Positions 56,048-64,000 of a DNA stretch of 64,000 nt are shown here, one piece after another. The DNA comes from Streptococcus oralis subsp. dentisani (GTDB lineage Bacteria > Bacillota > Bacilli > Lactobacillales > Streptococcaceae). Where the stretch lies: contig NZ_CP034442.1 in the NCBI RefSeq assembly GCF_007475365.1, positions 1,853,001-1,917,000 of the forward strand, in the 5' to 3' direction. Made by a program: the position numbers and the translations under genes. Within the stretch, counting starts at the first letter, position 1. Every line of letters starts with the position of its first letter. The notes below the pieces were generated by a model. It was given only the letters and a program-made list of their open reading frames with translations, was not told the DNA's origin and searched no databases.

Positions 56048-56806
56048 TTATTTGACTTTGTCACTTTCGTGGTTGATAATTTTGCTGAGGAATTGTTGGG
56101 CACGAGGTTCGCTTGGATTGTCGAAAAAGTCATCGACATCTGTCGTATCCACCAAAACTTCTCCGTCAGCCATAAAGATAATGCGGTCAGCAACTTCACG
56201 GGCAAAGCCCATTTCGTGGGTAACGATGATCATATTCATCCCGTCATGTGCCAGTTTTTGCATAACTGCTAGAACATCTCCGATAGTCTCAGGATCAAGA
56301 GCAGATGTTGGCTCATCAAAGAGGAGGAGTTCCGGATGCATGGCAAGACCACGAGCAATGGCGATCCGCTGTTTTTGTCCACCAGATAGCATGGCGGGAT
56401 AGGAATCTTTCTTGTCCCACATATTTACAAATTCCAGATATTTTTGGGCTGTTTTTTCAGCTTCTTTTTTATCAATTCCTAGAACTTTAATGGGCGCAAG
56501 TGTCACGTTTTCTAACACGTTTTTGTGTGGATAAAGGTTGAAATGTTGAAAAACCATGCCGACTTCCTTACGAAGAGGAACTAAATCTTTCTGGCTGGCA
56601 CCTGCTACTTGGTGTCCATTGACTAGGAGACTTCCTTTGTCAACAGCCTCTAAACCATTGATAGTACGGATAAGAGTGGACTTTCCAGAACCAGAAGGTC
56701 CAAGCAGGACAACAACTTGTCCTTTTTCAAAACGGAGATTGATGTCGCGGAGTGCGTGGTAGTCTCCGTAATATTTTTCGACGTGTTTAAATTCTACTAA
56801 AGCCAT
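56048..56806 (-). CDS. Polar amino-acid ABC ATPase
   Basis: A 252-residue GlnQ-type ATPase: Walker A GPSGSGKST (about 35-43), MVFQHFNLYPH, signature LSGGQKQR, Walker B LLLFDEPTSALDP, and switch His in IIVTHEMGF. First gene of the operon, behind a consensus promoter. AAGGAGA precedes the ATG. The substrate is probably a polar amino acid such as glutamine or cystine, not decidable from sequence. Confidence 0.93.
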   Translation of the reverse strand: MALVEFKHVEKYYGDYHALRDINLRFEKGQVVVLLGPSGSGKSTLIRTINGLEAVDKGSLLVNGHQVAGASQKDLVPLRKEVGMVFQHFNLYPHKNVLENVTLAPIKVLGIDKKEAEKTAQKYLEFVNMWDKKDSYPAMLSGGQKQRIAIARGLAMHPELLLFDEPTSALDPETIGDVLAVMQKLAHDGMNMIIVTHEMGFAREVADRIIFMADGEVLVDTTDVDDFFDNPSEPRAQQFLSKIINHESDKVK

Positions 56807-56840
56807 GAGAGATCTCCTTTGTGTTAGATTTTATAACATG

Positions 56841-56869
56841 ATTCTACAACAAAAGAATGTTCTTGTCAA
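56841..56869 (-). promoter_or_regulatory. Promoter of the amino-acid ABC operon
   Basis: On minus: -35 TTGACA (56864-56869), 17-base spacer, -10 TAGAAT (56841-56846). Confidence 0.85.
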
Positions 56870-56938
56870 ATCATATCTGAAAAAAATTCACTAAAATTTT
56901 ATAAAAAAGCAATCTGGATAGAGAAAATGCCTAAATCA

Positions 56939-56947
56939 TGTTATAAT
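56939..56947 (+). promoter_or_regulatory. recJ extended -10 promoter
   Basis: TGTTATAAT. It falls inside the longest open frame of recJ (ATG 56927), ruling that ATG out as the start. Confidence 0.75.
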
Positions 56948-56983
56948 GAAACGATAGAATTCTTAGAAAGAGTGGATGTCTTT

Positions 56984-59206
56984 TTGATAACACCTACTTA
57001 TGAATGGCAGTTTGCCCCGCAGGTTGAAGATGCGGATTTTACAAAGATAGCCAAGAAGGCTGGACTGGGTCCCGAGGTGGCTCGGTTATTATTTGAAAGA
57101 GGGATTCAGGATGAAGAAAGTCTAAAGAAGTTTTTAGAACCTTCTTTAGAGGACTTACATGACCCCTATCTGCTTCATGATATGGACAAGGCAGTGAAAA
57201 GGATTCGTCAGGCCATTGAAGAAGGAGAAAACATTCTCATCTATGGAGACTACGATGCGGATGGCATGACTTCGGCTTCGATTGTGAAGGAAAGTTTGGA
57301 ACAGCTTGGCGCCGAGTGCCGTGTTTACCTGCCCGATCGCTTTACCGATGGCTATGGACCAAATGCCAGTGTTTATAAATATTTTATCGAGCAAGAGGGC
57401 ATTTCCTTGATTGTGACAGTGGATAATGGGGTTGCTGGCCATGAAGCCATTGAATTGGCCCAGTCTATGGGAGTGGATGTCATTGTGACCGACCACCATT
57501 CTATGCCGGAAACCCTTCCTGATGCCTATGCGATTGTTCACCCTGAACATCCAGATGCGGACTATCCCTTCAAACAGTTAGCTGGTTGCGGAGTGGCCTT
57601 TAAGCTGGCTTGTGCCCTTTTAGAAGAAGTGCAAGTGGAATTGCTTGATTTGGTCGCTATCGGTACCATTGCAGATATGGTGAGCTTGACAGATGAAAAC
57701 CGTATCATGGTTCAATATGGTCTGGAAATGCTGGGACATACTCAGCGCATTGGCCTGCAAGAAATGCTGGACATGGCTGGGATTGCTGCGAATGAAGTGA
57801 CAGAAGAAACGGTTGGATTCCAGATTGCCCCTCGTTTAAATGCCTTAGGGCGATTGGATGATCCCAACCCTGCCATTGATTTGCTGACTGGATTTGACGA
57901 CGAGGAAGCGCATGAGATTGCCCTCATGATTCACCAGAAAAATGAAGAACGTAAGGAAATCGTCCAATCAATCTATGAAGAAGCTAAGACCATGGTGGAT
58001 CCTGAGAAGAAGGTCCAGGTTTTGGCCAAGGAAGGCTGGAATCCTGGGGTTCTGGGTATCGTAGCTGGGCGCTTGCTAGAGGAATTGGGGCAGACAGTTA
58101 TCGTTCTTAATATAGAAGATGGTCGTGCCAAGGGTAGTGCTCGTAGTGTGGAAGCAGTCGATATTTTTGAAGCTCTGGATCCTCATCGAGATCTCTTCAT
58201 CGCATTCGGTGGCCATGCTGGTGCAGCAGGAATGACGCTGGAAGTTGAGAAGCTCTCAGATTTATCTCAGGTTTTGGAAGACTATGTCCGTGAAAAAGGT
58301 GCAGATGCTAGTGGTAAGAACAAGTTAAATCTAGATGAAGAGCTAGATTTGGAGACTCTTAGCTTGGAAACGGTTAAAAGCTTTGAACGCTTGGCACCTT
58401 TTGGAATGGACAATCAGAAACCTGTCTTTTATATCAAGGATTTTCATGTCGAAAGTGCCCGTACCATGGGAGCAGGCAATGCCCACCTCAAACTAAAAAT
58501 TTCCAAGGGTGAGGCGAGTTTTGAAGTGGTGGCCTTTGGACAAGGTAGATGGGTAACAGAGTTTGCTCAAACAAAAAATCTTGAATTGGCAGTCACCTTG
58601 TCTGTCAATCAATGGAATGGCCAAACTGCCCTCCAGTTGATGATGGTGGATGCGCGTGTGGAAGGCGTTCAACTCTTTAACATTCGTGGGAAGAACGCAG
58701 CCTTGCCAGAAGGGGTTCCAGTCTTGGACTTCGCTGGAGAAGTGCCGGATTTGACGAATAGTGAGGCGGTTGTTGTAAAAACCATTCCTGAGGATATTAC
58801 CTTGCTTAAGACCGTTTTTCAGGAACAAAATTTCTCTGCAGTCTATTTCAAAAACGACATTGACAAGGCCTACTATCTGACAGGTTATGGAACTAGAGAA
58901 CAGTTTGCAAAATTGTACAAGACTATTTACCAGTTCCCAGAGTTTGATATTCGCTACAAGCTTAAGGATTTGGCGGCTTATCTCAATATCCAACAAATCT
59001 TGCTGGTCAAGATGATTCAAGTCTTTGAAGAACTGGGCTTTGTGACAATCAAAGATGGTGTCATGACAGTCAATAAGGAAGCGCCAAAGCGAGAGATAGG
59101 AGAAAGTCGGATTTACCAAAATCTCAAACAAACCGTTAAAGATCAAGAAATGATGGCGCTGGGTACGGTGCAGGAAATGTATGATTTTTTAATGGCAGAA
59201 AACTAG
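56984..59206 (+). CDS. recJ: Single-strand DNA exonuclease RecJ
   Basis: About 740 residues. The 5'-3' exonuclease acts in recombination and mismatch or base-excision repair. DHH motifs: LIYGDYDADGMTSAS (about 82-96), TDHHS, and the DHHA1 part AFGGHAGAAGM; then an OB domain and a long C-terminal region typical of Firmicute RecJ. A TTG at 56984 is taken as the start: the protein then begins MITPTYEWQF as in pneumococcus. A GTG at 56972 is possible; both ribosome sites are weak. ATG 56927 precedes the promoter box. Confidence 0.9.
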   Translation: MITPTYEWQFAPQVEDADFTKIAKKAGLGPEVARLLFERGIQDEESLKKFLEPSLEDLHDPYLLHDMDKAVKRIRQAIEEGENILIYGDYDADGMTSASIVKESLEQLGAECRVYLPDRFTDGYGPNASVYKYFIEQEGISLIVTVDNGVAGHEAIELAQSMGVDVIVTDHHSMPETLPDAYAIVHPEHPDADYPFKQLAGCGVAFKLACALLEEVQVELLDLVAIGTIADMVSLTDENRIMVQYGLEMLGHTQRIGLQEMLDMAGIAANEVTEETVGFQIAPRLNALGRLDDPNPAIDLLTGFDDEEAHEIALMIHQKNEERKEIVQSIYEEAKTMVDPEKKVQVLAKEGWNPGVLGIVAGRLLEELGQTVIVLNIEDGRAKGSARSVEAVDIFEALDPHRDLFIAFGGHAGAAGMTLEVEKLSDLSQVLEDYVREKGADASGKNKLNLDEELDLETLSLETVKSFERLAPFGMDNQKPVFYIKDFHVESARTMGAGNAHLKLKISKGEASFEVVAFGQGRWVTEFAQTKNLELAVTLSVNQWNGQTALQLMMVDARVEGVQLFNIRGKNAALPEGVPVLDFAGEVPDLTNSEAVVVKTIPEDITLLKTVFQEQNFSAVYFKNDIDKAYYLTGYGTREQFAKLYKTIYQFPEFDIRYKLKDLAAYLNIQQILLVKMIQVFEELGFVTIKDGVMTVNKEAPKREIGESRIYQNLKQTVKDQEMMALGTVQEMYDFLMAEN

Positions 59207-59216
59207 AAGGTAGGAC

Positions 59217-59241
59217 AGAGTTGGGCAACCAGCTCTTTTTT
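59217..59241 (+). terminator. Terminator after recJ
   Basis: AGAGTTGG (59217-59224), GCAA tetraloop, CCAGCTCT (59229-59236), then a T run. Confidence 0.9.
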
Positions 59242-59258
59242 GGAAACAAATCTTCATT

Positions 59259-59286
59259 TTGAAAATCATCAAAAAAATGGTATAAT
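59259..59286 (+). promoter_or_regulatory. rnjB promoter
   Basis: -35 TTGAAA (59259-59264), 16-base spacer, -10 TATAAT (59281-59286) preceded by TGG. Confidence 0.8.
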
Positions 59287-59378
59287 GGTAGGAAAAGATT
59301 CGGCTGAAAGTTTTAGAACTTTTAGAATAAGAGGGTAAACTTACCTTATAATCAAGATAATTAAGTTTCGGAGGAAAA

Positions 59379-61040
59379 ATGAGTAATATTAGTTTAACAA
59401 CACTAGGTGGTGTACGAGAAAATGGGAAAAATATGTACATCGCCGAAATCGATGGTTCTATTTTTGTTTTGGATGCGGGGCTTAAATACCCTGAAAATGA
59501 ACAACTTGGGGTTGATGTCGTCATTCCCAATATGGACTACCTTTTTGAAAATAGCGACCGTATCGCAGGGGTCTTCTTGACCCACGGGCATGCGGATGCC
59601 ATTGGTGCTCTGCCTTACCTTTTGGCAGAAGCGAAGGTGCCTGTGTTTGGCTCTGAGTTGACTATCGAGTTGGCAAAACTCTTTGTCAAAGGAAATGATA
59701 CGGTTAAGAAATTCAATGACTTCCATGTGATTGATGAGGATACAGAAATTGACTTTGGAGGAACTGTAGTTTCCTTCTTCCGTACAACTCACTCCATCCC
59801 GGAAAGTTTGGGAGTTGTCTTGAAAACTCCAAAAGGTAGTATTGTTTACACAGGTGACTTCAAGTTTGACCAGACGGCTAGTAAATCCTATGCGACGGAT
59901 TTTGCCCGTTTGGCAGAAATCGGTCGTGAGGGTGTCTTGGCGCTCCTCAGTGATTCTGCGAATGCGGATAGCAATATCCAGGTAGCGAGTGAGAGCGAAG
60001 TTGGAGACGAAATTACCCAGACAATTGCAGACTGGGAAGGTCGTATCATCGTTGCAGCAGTTGCCAGCAACCTCTCTCGTATCCAGCAGGTTTTTGATGC
60101 GGCTGCAGATACAGGTCGCCGAGTTGTTTTGACTGGTTTTGATGTTGAAAATATCGTCCGAACAGCGATTCGTCTCAAAAAATTGTCTCTAGCTAATGAA
60201 AGTCTCTTGATCAAACCAAAAGAAATGTCTCGTTTTGAAGACCATGAGTTGATTATCCTTGAGACAGGTCGTATGGGTGAACCGATCAATGGACTTCGTA
60301 AGATGTCTATCGGTCGCCACCGCTATGTGGAAATCAAAGATGGGGACTTGGTCTATATCGTAACGACTCCATCTATCGCCAAAGAAGCCGTCATGGCGCG
60401 TGTTGAAAACATGATCTACCAAGCTGGTGGTGTGGTGAAACTCATTACCCAAAGTTTGCGAGTATCAGGACACGGAAATGCGCGTGATTTGCAGTTGATG
60501 ATCAATCTCTTGCAACCAAAATACCTTTTCCCTATCCAAGGGGAATACCGTGAGTTAGATGCGCATGCCAAGGCTGCCATGGCAGTTGGGATGTTGCCAG
60601 AGCGCATTTTCATCCCTAAAAAGGGAACGACCATGTCTTATGAACATGGGGACTTTGTTCCAGCTGGAGGAGTTTCTGCAGGTGATGTCTTGATTGATGG
60701 AAATGCCATCGGGGATGTTGGAAATGTGGTCCTTCGTGACCGTAAGGTCTTGTCAGAGGATGGAATCTTTATCGTGGCGATCACTGTCAACCGTCGTGAG
60801 AAGAAAATTGTGGCCAAGGCCCGTGTTCATACGCGTGGATTTGTTTACCTCAAGAAGAGCCGTGATATTCTCCGTGAAAGTTCAGAATTGATTAACCAAA
60901 CTGTAGAAGAGTATCTTCAAGGTGATGACTTTGATTGGGCAGATCTCAAAGGCAAGGTTCGTGACAATCTGACCAAGTACCTCTTTGATCAAACCAAGCG
61001 TCGCCCAGCAATCTTGCCAGTCGTGATGGAAGCAAAATAA
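59379..61040 (+). CDS. rnjB: Ribonuclease J2
   Basis: A 553-residue metallo-beta-lactamase/beta-CASP RNase. Its first metal motif reads LTHGHADAIGALP (about 68-80), where RNase J1 has HGHEDHIG: the Asp is kept but the next His is Ala, as in the poorly active J2 paralogue that partners J1. The later THSIPES, TGDFKFD and SGHGNARD motifs are present. GGAGG precedes the ATG. Together with pnp it forms part of the mRNA decay machinery in this window. Confidence 0.92.
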   Translation: MSNISLTTLGGVRENGKNMYIAEIDGSIFVLDAGLKYPENEQLGVDVVIPNMDYLFENSDRIAGVFLTHGHADAIGALPYLLAEAKVPVFGSELTIELAKLFVKGNDTVKKFNDFHVIDEDTEIDFGGTVVSFFRTTHSIPESLGVVLKTPKGSIVYTGDFKFDQTASKSYATDFARLAEIGREGVLALLSDSANADSNIQVASESEVGDEITQTIADWEGRIIVAAVASNLSRIQQVFDAAADTGRRVVLTGFDVENIVRTAIRLKKLSLANESLLIKPKEMSRFEDHELIILETGRMGEPINGLRKMSIGRHRYVEIKDGDLVYIVTTPSIAKEAVMARVENMIYQAGGVVKLITQSLRVSGHGNARDLQLMINLLQPKYLFPIQGEYRELDAHAKAAMAVGMLPERIFIPKKGTTMSYEHGDFVPAGGVSAGDVLIDGNAIGDVGNVVLRDRKVLSEDGIFIVAITVNRREKKIVAKARVHTRGFVYLKKSRDILRESSELINQTVEEYLQGDDFDWADLKGKVRDNLTKYLFDQTKRRPAILPVVMEAK

Positions 61041-61056
61041 TAAGCAGAATACCTAC

Positions 61057-61083
61057 AGAAAAAGTCGAAATTCGGCTTTTTCT
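61057..61083 (+). terminator. Terminator after rnjB
   Basis: AGAAAAAGTCG (61057-61067) and CGGCTTTTTCT (61073-61083), one G-U pair, T-rich tail. Confidence 0.8.
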
Positions 61084-61108
61084 TATAGAATAGTAAAAGG
61101 AGAAAACC

Positions 61109-61888
61109 ATGGCAGTTATGAATATTGAGTATTACTCAGAAGTTTTGGATATGGAGTGGGGCGTCATTGTACTCTATCCAGATGCTAGTCGAGTGACTGA
61201 ACCAGATTGCACAGATATTCCTGTTCTTTACCTTTTGCACGGAATGTCAGGAAATCAAAATAGCTGGCTCAAGCGAACTAATGTCGAACGCTTGTTGCGC
61301 GGGACCAATCTCATTGTCATCATGCCCAATACTAGCAATGGCTGGTACACAGATACTCAGTATGGCTATAACTACTATACAGCTCTAGCAGAAGAGTTAC
61401 CTCAGGTCATGAAACGATTCTTTCCCAATATGACCAGCAAGCGAGAAAAGACCTTCATAGCAGGTCTCTCCATGGGTGGCTACGGCTCCTTTAAACTCGC
61501 TCTATCGACGAATCGTTTTTCTCATGCGGCTAGTTTTTCTGGTGCGCTCAGTTTTCAAGAATTTTCTCCTGAAAGTCAGGATCTGGGATCACTTGCCTAC
61601 TGGCGAGGAGTTTTTGGAGAGATTAAAGACTGGACAGCTAGCCCTCATTCGCTTGAAAGCATGGCTGCGAAATCGGATAAAAAAACCAAACTTTGGGCTT
61701 GGTGTGGGGAGCAAGACTATCTCTACTCTGCCAATAATCTCGCAGTGAAAAACCTCAAAAAACTAGGTTTTGAGGTGACCTATAGTCATAGTCTAGGTAA
61801 GCACGAGTGGTACTACTGGGAAAAACAATTGGAGCGTTTTTTGGCTACTCTACCAATTAACTTTGTTTTGGAAGAGCGCTTAAGTTGA
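61109..61888 (+). CDS. estA: Tributyrin esterase
   Basis: A 259-residue alpha/beta hydrolase of the esterase-D type: [14 protein letters not shown] (oxyanion side), nucleophile elbow GLSMGGYGS (Ser about 121), Asp in CGEQDYLY and His in GKHEWYYWE. Pneumococcal EstA deacetylates sialic acids and cuts short-chain esters. No signal peptide. AAAGGAG precedes the ATG. The 115 bases after it hold only T-rich sequence without a clean hairpin. Confidence 0.93.
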   Translation: MAVMNIEYYSEVLDMEWGVIVLYPDASRVTEPDCTDIPVLYLLHGMSGNQNSWLKRTNVERLLRGTNLIVIMPNTSNGWYTDTQYGYNYYTALAEELPQVMKRFFPNMTSKREKTFIAGLSMGGYGSFKLALSTNRFSHAASFSGALSFQEFSPESQDLGSLAYWRGVFGEIKDWTASPHSLESMAAKSDKKTKLWAWCGEQDYLYSANNLAVKNLKKLGFEVTYSHSLGKHEWYYWEKQLERFLATLPINFVLEERLS

Positions 61889-62003
61889 TTTTATTAATAC
61901 TAGTGAGGTGACAGAGCAAGGGACCCAATTATTTTTTCTTTCTTTTTTTTCAAAAAAATAGTAAAATAAAGCTAATATTTATCGTAAAAAGAATGGAAAG
62001 TAA

Positions 62004-63227
62004 ATGTATCGTTATCAAGTTGATATTCCTGATGAAGAACACGATGAGTTTGTTAGACAGAGTCCTTTAGTGAATATATTGCAAAGTAGCGCTTGGGCGA
62101 GTGTGAAAAGTGAATGGGAAAATGAAAAAGTTGGCTTTTACAAGGATGATAAATTGGTAGGTGTGTCCAGTTTGCTTTATAGATCCTTGCCCTTTGGCTT
62201 CACGATGTGCTATATTGCTAGGGGACCCATTATAGATTATACTAACAGGGCTTTGGTGGAGTTTGTATTTGCTTCACTTAGAGATATTGCAAAAAGAAAA
62301 CGTGCCTTATTTATCAAAATTGATCCGACTCTTTGTTTAAGTAAAACAGTTCTTAATAAACAAGACTCAGATTATTCAGAAACATTAGTAACACTTCAAT
62401 ACCTCAGAGAGTTGGGTTTTATTTGGTCTGGTAAAACAACTGGGATGGCTGATACTATTCAGCCTCGTATTCAGGCGAAAATATATAAGGAAAATTTTGG
62501 TGAAGATAAACTTTCGAAGTCAACAAAACAAGCTATTCGAACAGCACAGAATAAGGGGATCAAGGTTCAGTTTGGCGGAATAGAATTGCTGGATTCTTTT
62601 TCTCTTTTGATGAAGAAAACAGAAGCACGTAAAAATATTTCCTTAAGGAATGAAGCTTATTACAGAAATTTATTGTTAACTTTTCAAAATCATGCCTATA
62701 TCACACTTTCAACTCTTGATTTATCTGAGCGTTTGCAAGAATTAGAAGAACAGTGGACTCAGAATCAGATTTTTATTCAATCTTTAGTAAATACAGCTAA
62801 GTCTTCAAAATTTCAAACTAGATTGAAAGAAAAAGAACGTTTAGACGAGGAAATTACGTTTTTGAAAAAACATATTTCTGCAGGTGTTTTGATTGCTCCC
62901 TTAGCAGCGACTTTGACTCTAGAATTTGGCCAGACCTCTGTCAATCTATATGCGGGTATGGATGAAGAATTTAAACGCTATAATGCGCCAATTTTAACTT
63001 GGTATCAGACGGCTCATCATGCTTTCGAGCGTGGCTCTCTATGGCAAAATCTTGGAGGAATTGAGCACGCTAGAGATGGTGGCCTTTATCGGTTTAAATC
63101 AAATTTTAATCCCACCATTGAAGAGTACTTTGGTGAGTTCACACTGCCTACTCACCCCCTATATCCTGTAATTAGTCTTGTCTTTGATCTGCGTAAAAAA
63201 TTAAGAAAAAAATATCATAGAAAGTAA
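62004..63227 (+). CDS. murM: Peptidoglycan branching aminoacyltransferase MurM
   Basis: The 407-residue FemX-type enzyme adds Ser or Ala from aminoacyl-tRNA to the lysine of lipid II, the first residue of the branched stem bridge. Two GNAT-like halves are split by a coiled-coil hairpin (about 240-292, LSERLQELEEQW...EKERLDEEITFLKKH). Landmarks: LQSSAWASVKSEW at the start, SKSTKQAIRTAQNKG, and late GGIEHARDGGLYRFKSNF. murM alleles shape penicillin resistance. murN follows four bases later. Confidence 0.94.
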   Translation: MYRYQVDIPDEEHDEFVRQSPLVNILQSSAWASVKSEWENEKVGFYKDDKLVGVSSLLYRSLPFGFTMCYIARGPIIDYTNRALVEFVFASLRDIAKRKRALFIKIDPTLCLSKTVLNKQDSDYSETLVTLQYLRELGFIWSGKTTGMADTIQPRIQAKIYKENFGEDKLSKSTKQAIRTAQNKGIKVQFGGIELLDSFSLLMKKTEARKNISLRNEAYYRNLLLTFQNHAYITLSTLDLSERLQELEEQWTQNQIFIQSLVNTAKSSKFQTRLKEKERLDEEITFLKKHISAGVLIAPLAATLTLEFGQTSVNLYAGMDEEFKRYNAPILTWYQTAHHAFERGSLWQNLGGIEHARDGGLYRFKSNFNPTIEEYFGEFTLPTHPLYPVISLVFDLRKKLRKKYHRK

Positions 63228-63231
63228 GTAT

Positions 63232-64000
63232 ATGACACTGACTACACTCACTAAAGAAGAGTTTCAACATTATTCGGAAACGGTTCCTTGTCGTTCCTTT
63301 ATGCAGTCTGTCCAGATGGGAGATTTGCTAGAAAAAAGGGAAGCTAAAGTAACTTACCTTTCTTTGAAACAGGAAGGAGAAATTCAGGTTGCGGCTCTAG
63401 TTTATTGCTTGCCGATGCTAGGTGGATTTCATATGGAAATCAATTCGGGCCCAATCTATACTAAAAACGAGTTTCTTTCGGAATTTTATCTTGCTTTAAA
63501 GGAATATGCAAGGCAAAATGGTGTATTGGAGTTGGTTGTAAAACCTTACGAAATCTATCAGAAATTTGATAGCGATGGAAATCCAAGTACAGAAGAAAAA
63601 GTGGACTCTATTTCGGTTTTGACAGATCTTGGTTACCAATATGATGGTCTGCAGACGGGTTATCCGGCTGGGGAACCAAATTGGTTCTATTGTAAAGATT
63701 TGTCTGAATTGAATGAAGAGAATTTGATTCAAAGTTTTAGCAAAAAGGGGAAACAATTAGTCAAAAAATCTCAGACTTTTGGTATTCAGCTGAAAAAGTT
63801 GAAACGCGAGGAACTTCCGATTTTTAAAGATATAACAAAAGAAACCTCTGAACGTAGAGAATATAGTGATAAAAGTTTAGAATATTATGAGCATTTTTAT
63901 GATTCTTTTGGAGAGCGCGCTGAGTTTATGATTGCGATACTCAATTTTTCAGAGTATTTAACAAATTTAATAAACAGGCAAAGTCAATTAATAAAACAAA
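63232..64000 (+). CDS. murN: Peptidoglycan branching aminoacyltransferase MurN, 5' part (cut by window edge)
   Basis: The first 256 codons of a FemX-type protein: MTLTTLTKEEFQHYSETVP, FMQSVQMGDLL, YCLPMLGGFHMEINSGPI and FSKKGKQLVKKSQTFGI are the paralogous counterparts of MurM landmarks. MurN adds the second residue (Ala) of the stem bridge. The start lies four bases after the murM stop, with AAAGTAAG as a weak ribosome site, so translation is coupled. The C-terminal third is outside the window. Confidence 0.92.
   Translation, partial: MTLTTLTKEEFQHYSETVPCRSFMQSVQMGDLLEKREAKVTYLSLKQEGEIQVAALVYCLPMLGGFHMEINSGPIYTKNEFLSEFYLALKEYARQNGVLELVVKPYEIYQKFDSDGNPSTEEKVDSISVLTDLGYQYDGLQTGYPAGEPNWFYCKDLSELNEENLIQSFSKKGKQLVKKSQTFGIQLKKLKREELPIFKDITKETSERREYSDKSLEYYEHFYDSFGERAEFMIAILNFSEYLTNLINRQSQLIKQ

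Noticed and set aside
56927..56983. Upstream ATG start for recJ
   Set aside because: An extended -10 (56939-56947) lies after it, so it would not be in the transcript; the added residues do not belong to RecJ.
1..64000. CRISPR arrays, tRNA/rRNA genes, insertion sequences, competence (TACGAATA) boxes
   Set aside because: Looked for while reading; no spaced direct repeats, cloverleaf, transposase or com-box was found.

Overview
The window reads as a chromosome segment of a mitis-group Streptococcus (S. mitis, S. oralis or S. pneumoniae relatives). The basis is recognition of protein families and gene order, not a search. It carries the mevalonate genes mvaS-mvaA, a scrRB/scrAK sucrose locus, psaBCA-tpx beside pepO, metE-metF, pnp-cysE-cysS, msmK, rel-dtd, recJ-rnjB-estA, and the cell-wall branching genes murM-murN that are typical of the pneumococcus/mitis group. 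Promoters are of the low-GC Firmicute kind, often with an extended -10 (TGnTATAAT). No tRNA, rRNA, CRISPR array, insertion sequence or prophage was seen.

Layout. 1-1424: end of mvaS and mvaA. 1461-7173: divergent sucrose locus (scrR-scrB on minus, scrA-scrK on plus). 7174-8074: a structured intergenic stretch and a TVP38-type membrane protein. 8307-17370: a defence island with hsdR-hsdM-hsdS, then an AT-rich pair read as a Kiwa-like KwaA/KwaB module in the same transcription unit, a strong terminator, and a HigB-type toxin with an XRE/ImmA-type antitoxin behind a perfect operator palindrome. 17523-21727: a DUF1722 gene, an endonuclease-V-like gene, and metE-metF behind a MET-box. 22094-28881: pnp, cysE, a nucleoside phosphorylase, a DHFR-like protein, cysS, mini-RNase III and a PucR-type regulator. 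28995-33391: msmK, rel, dtd and a small membrane protein. 33499-39496: manganese locus (psaR, tpx, psaACB) divergent from pepO.

39535-46788 is accessory: a metallo-hydrolase, a DUF2974 lipase-like protein, a TetR regulator flanked by two matching operators with an FNR-like membrane reductase, a BceRS-type two-component system whose ABC permease is a decayed fragment, and a DUF389 membrane protein. 47054-49908 is a T-box-controlled operon of a P-loop kinase-like gene and thrS. 49905-53754 holds small regulators and membrane or enzyme genes. 53884-56806 is a polar amino-acid ABC importer. 56984-64000 holds recJ, rnjB (RNase J2), estA, murM and the start of murN.

The part most worth following up is 8307-15819. 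A type I restriction system and a two-gene membrane/cytosolic anti-phage module appear to share one operon, with a toxin-antitoxin locus next door. Several regulatory circuits can be read directly from the DNA: PsaR operator over the psaB -35, MET-box before metE, paired TetR dyads, toxin-antitoxin operator and threonine T-box.
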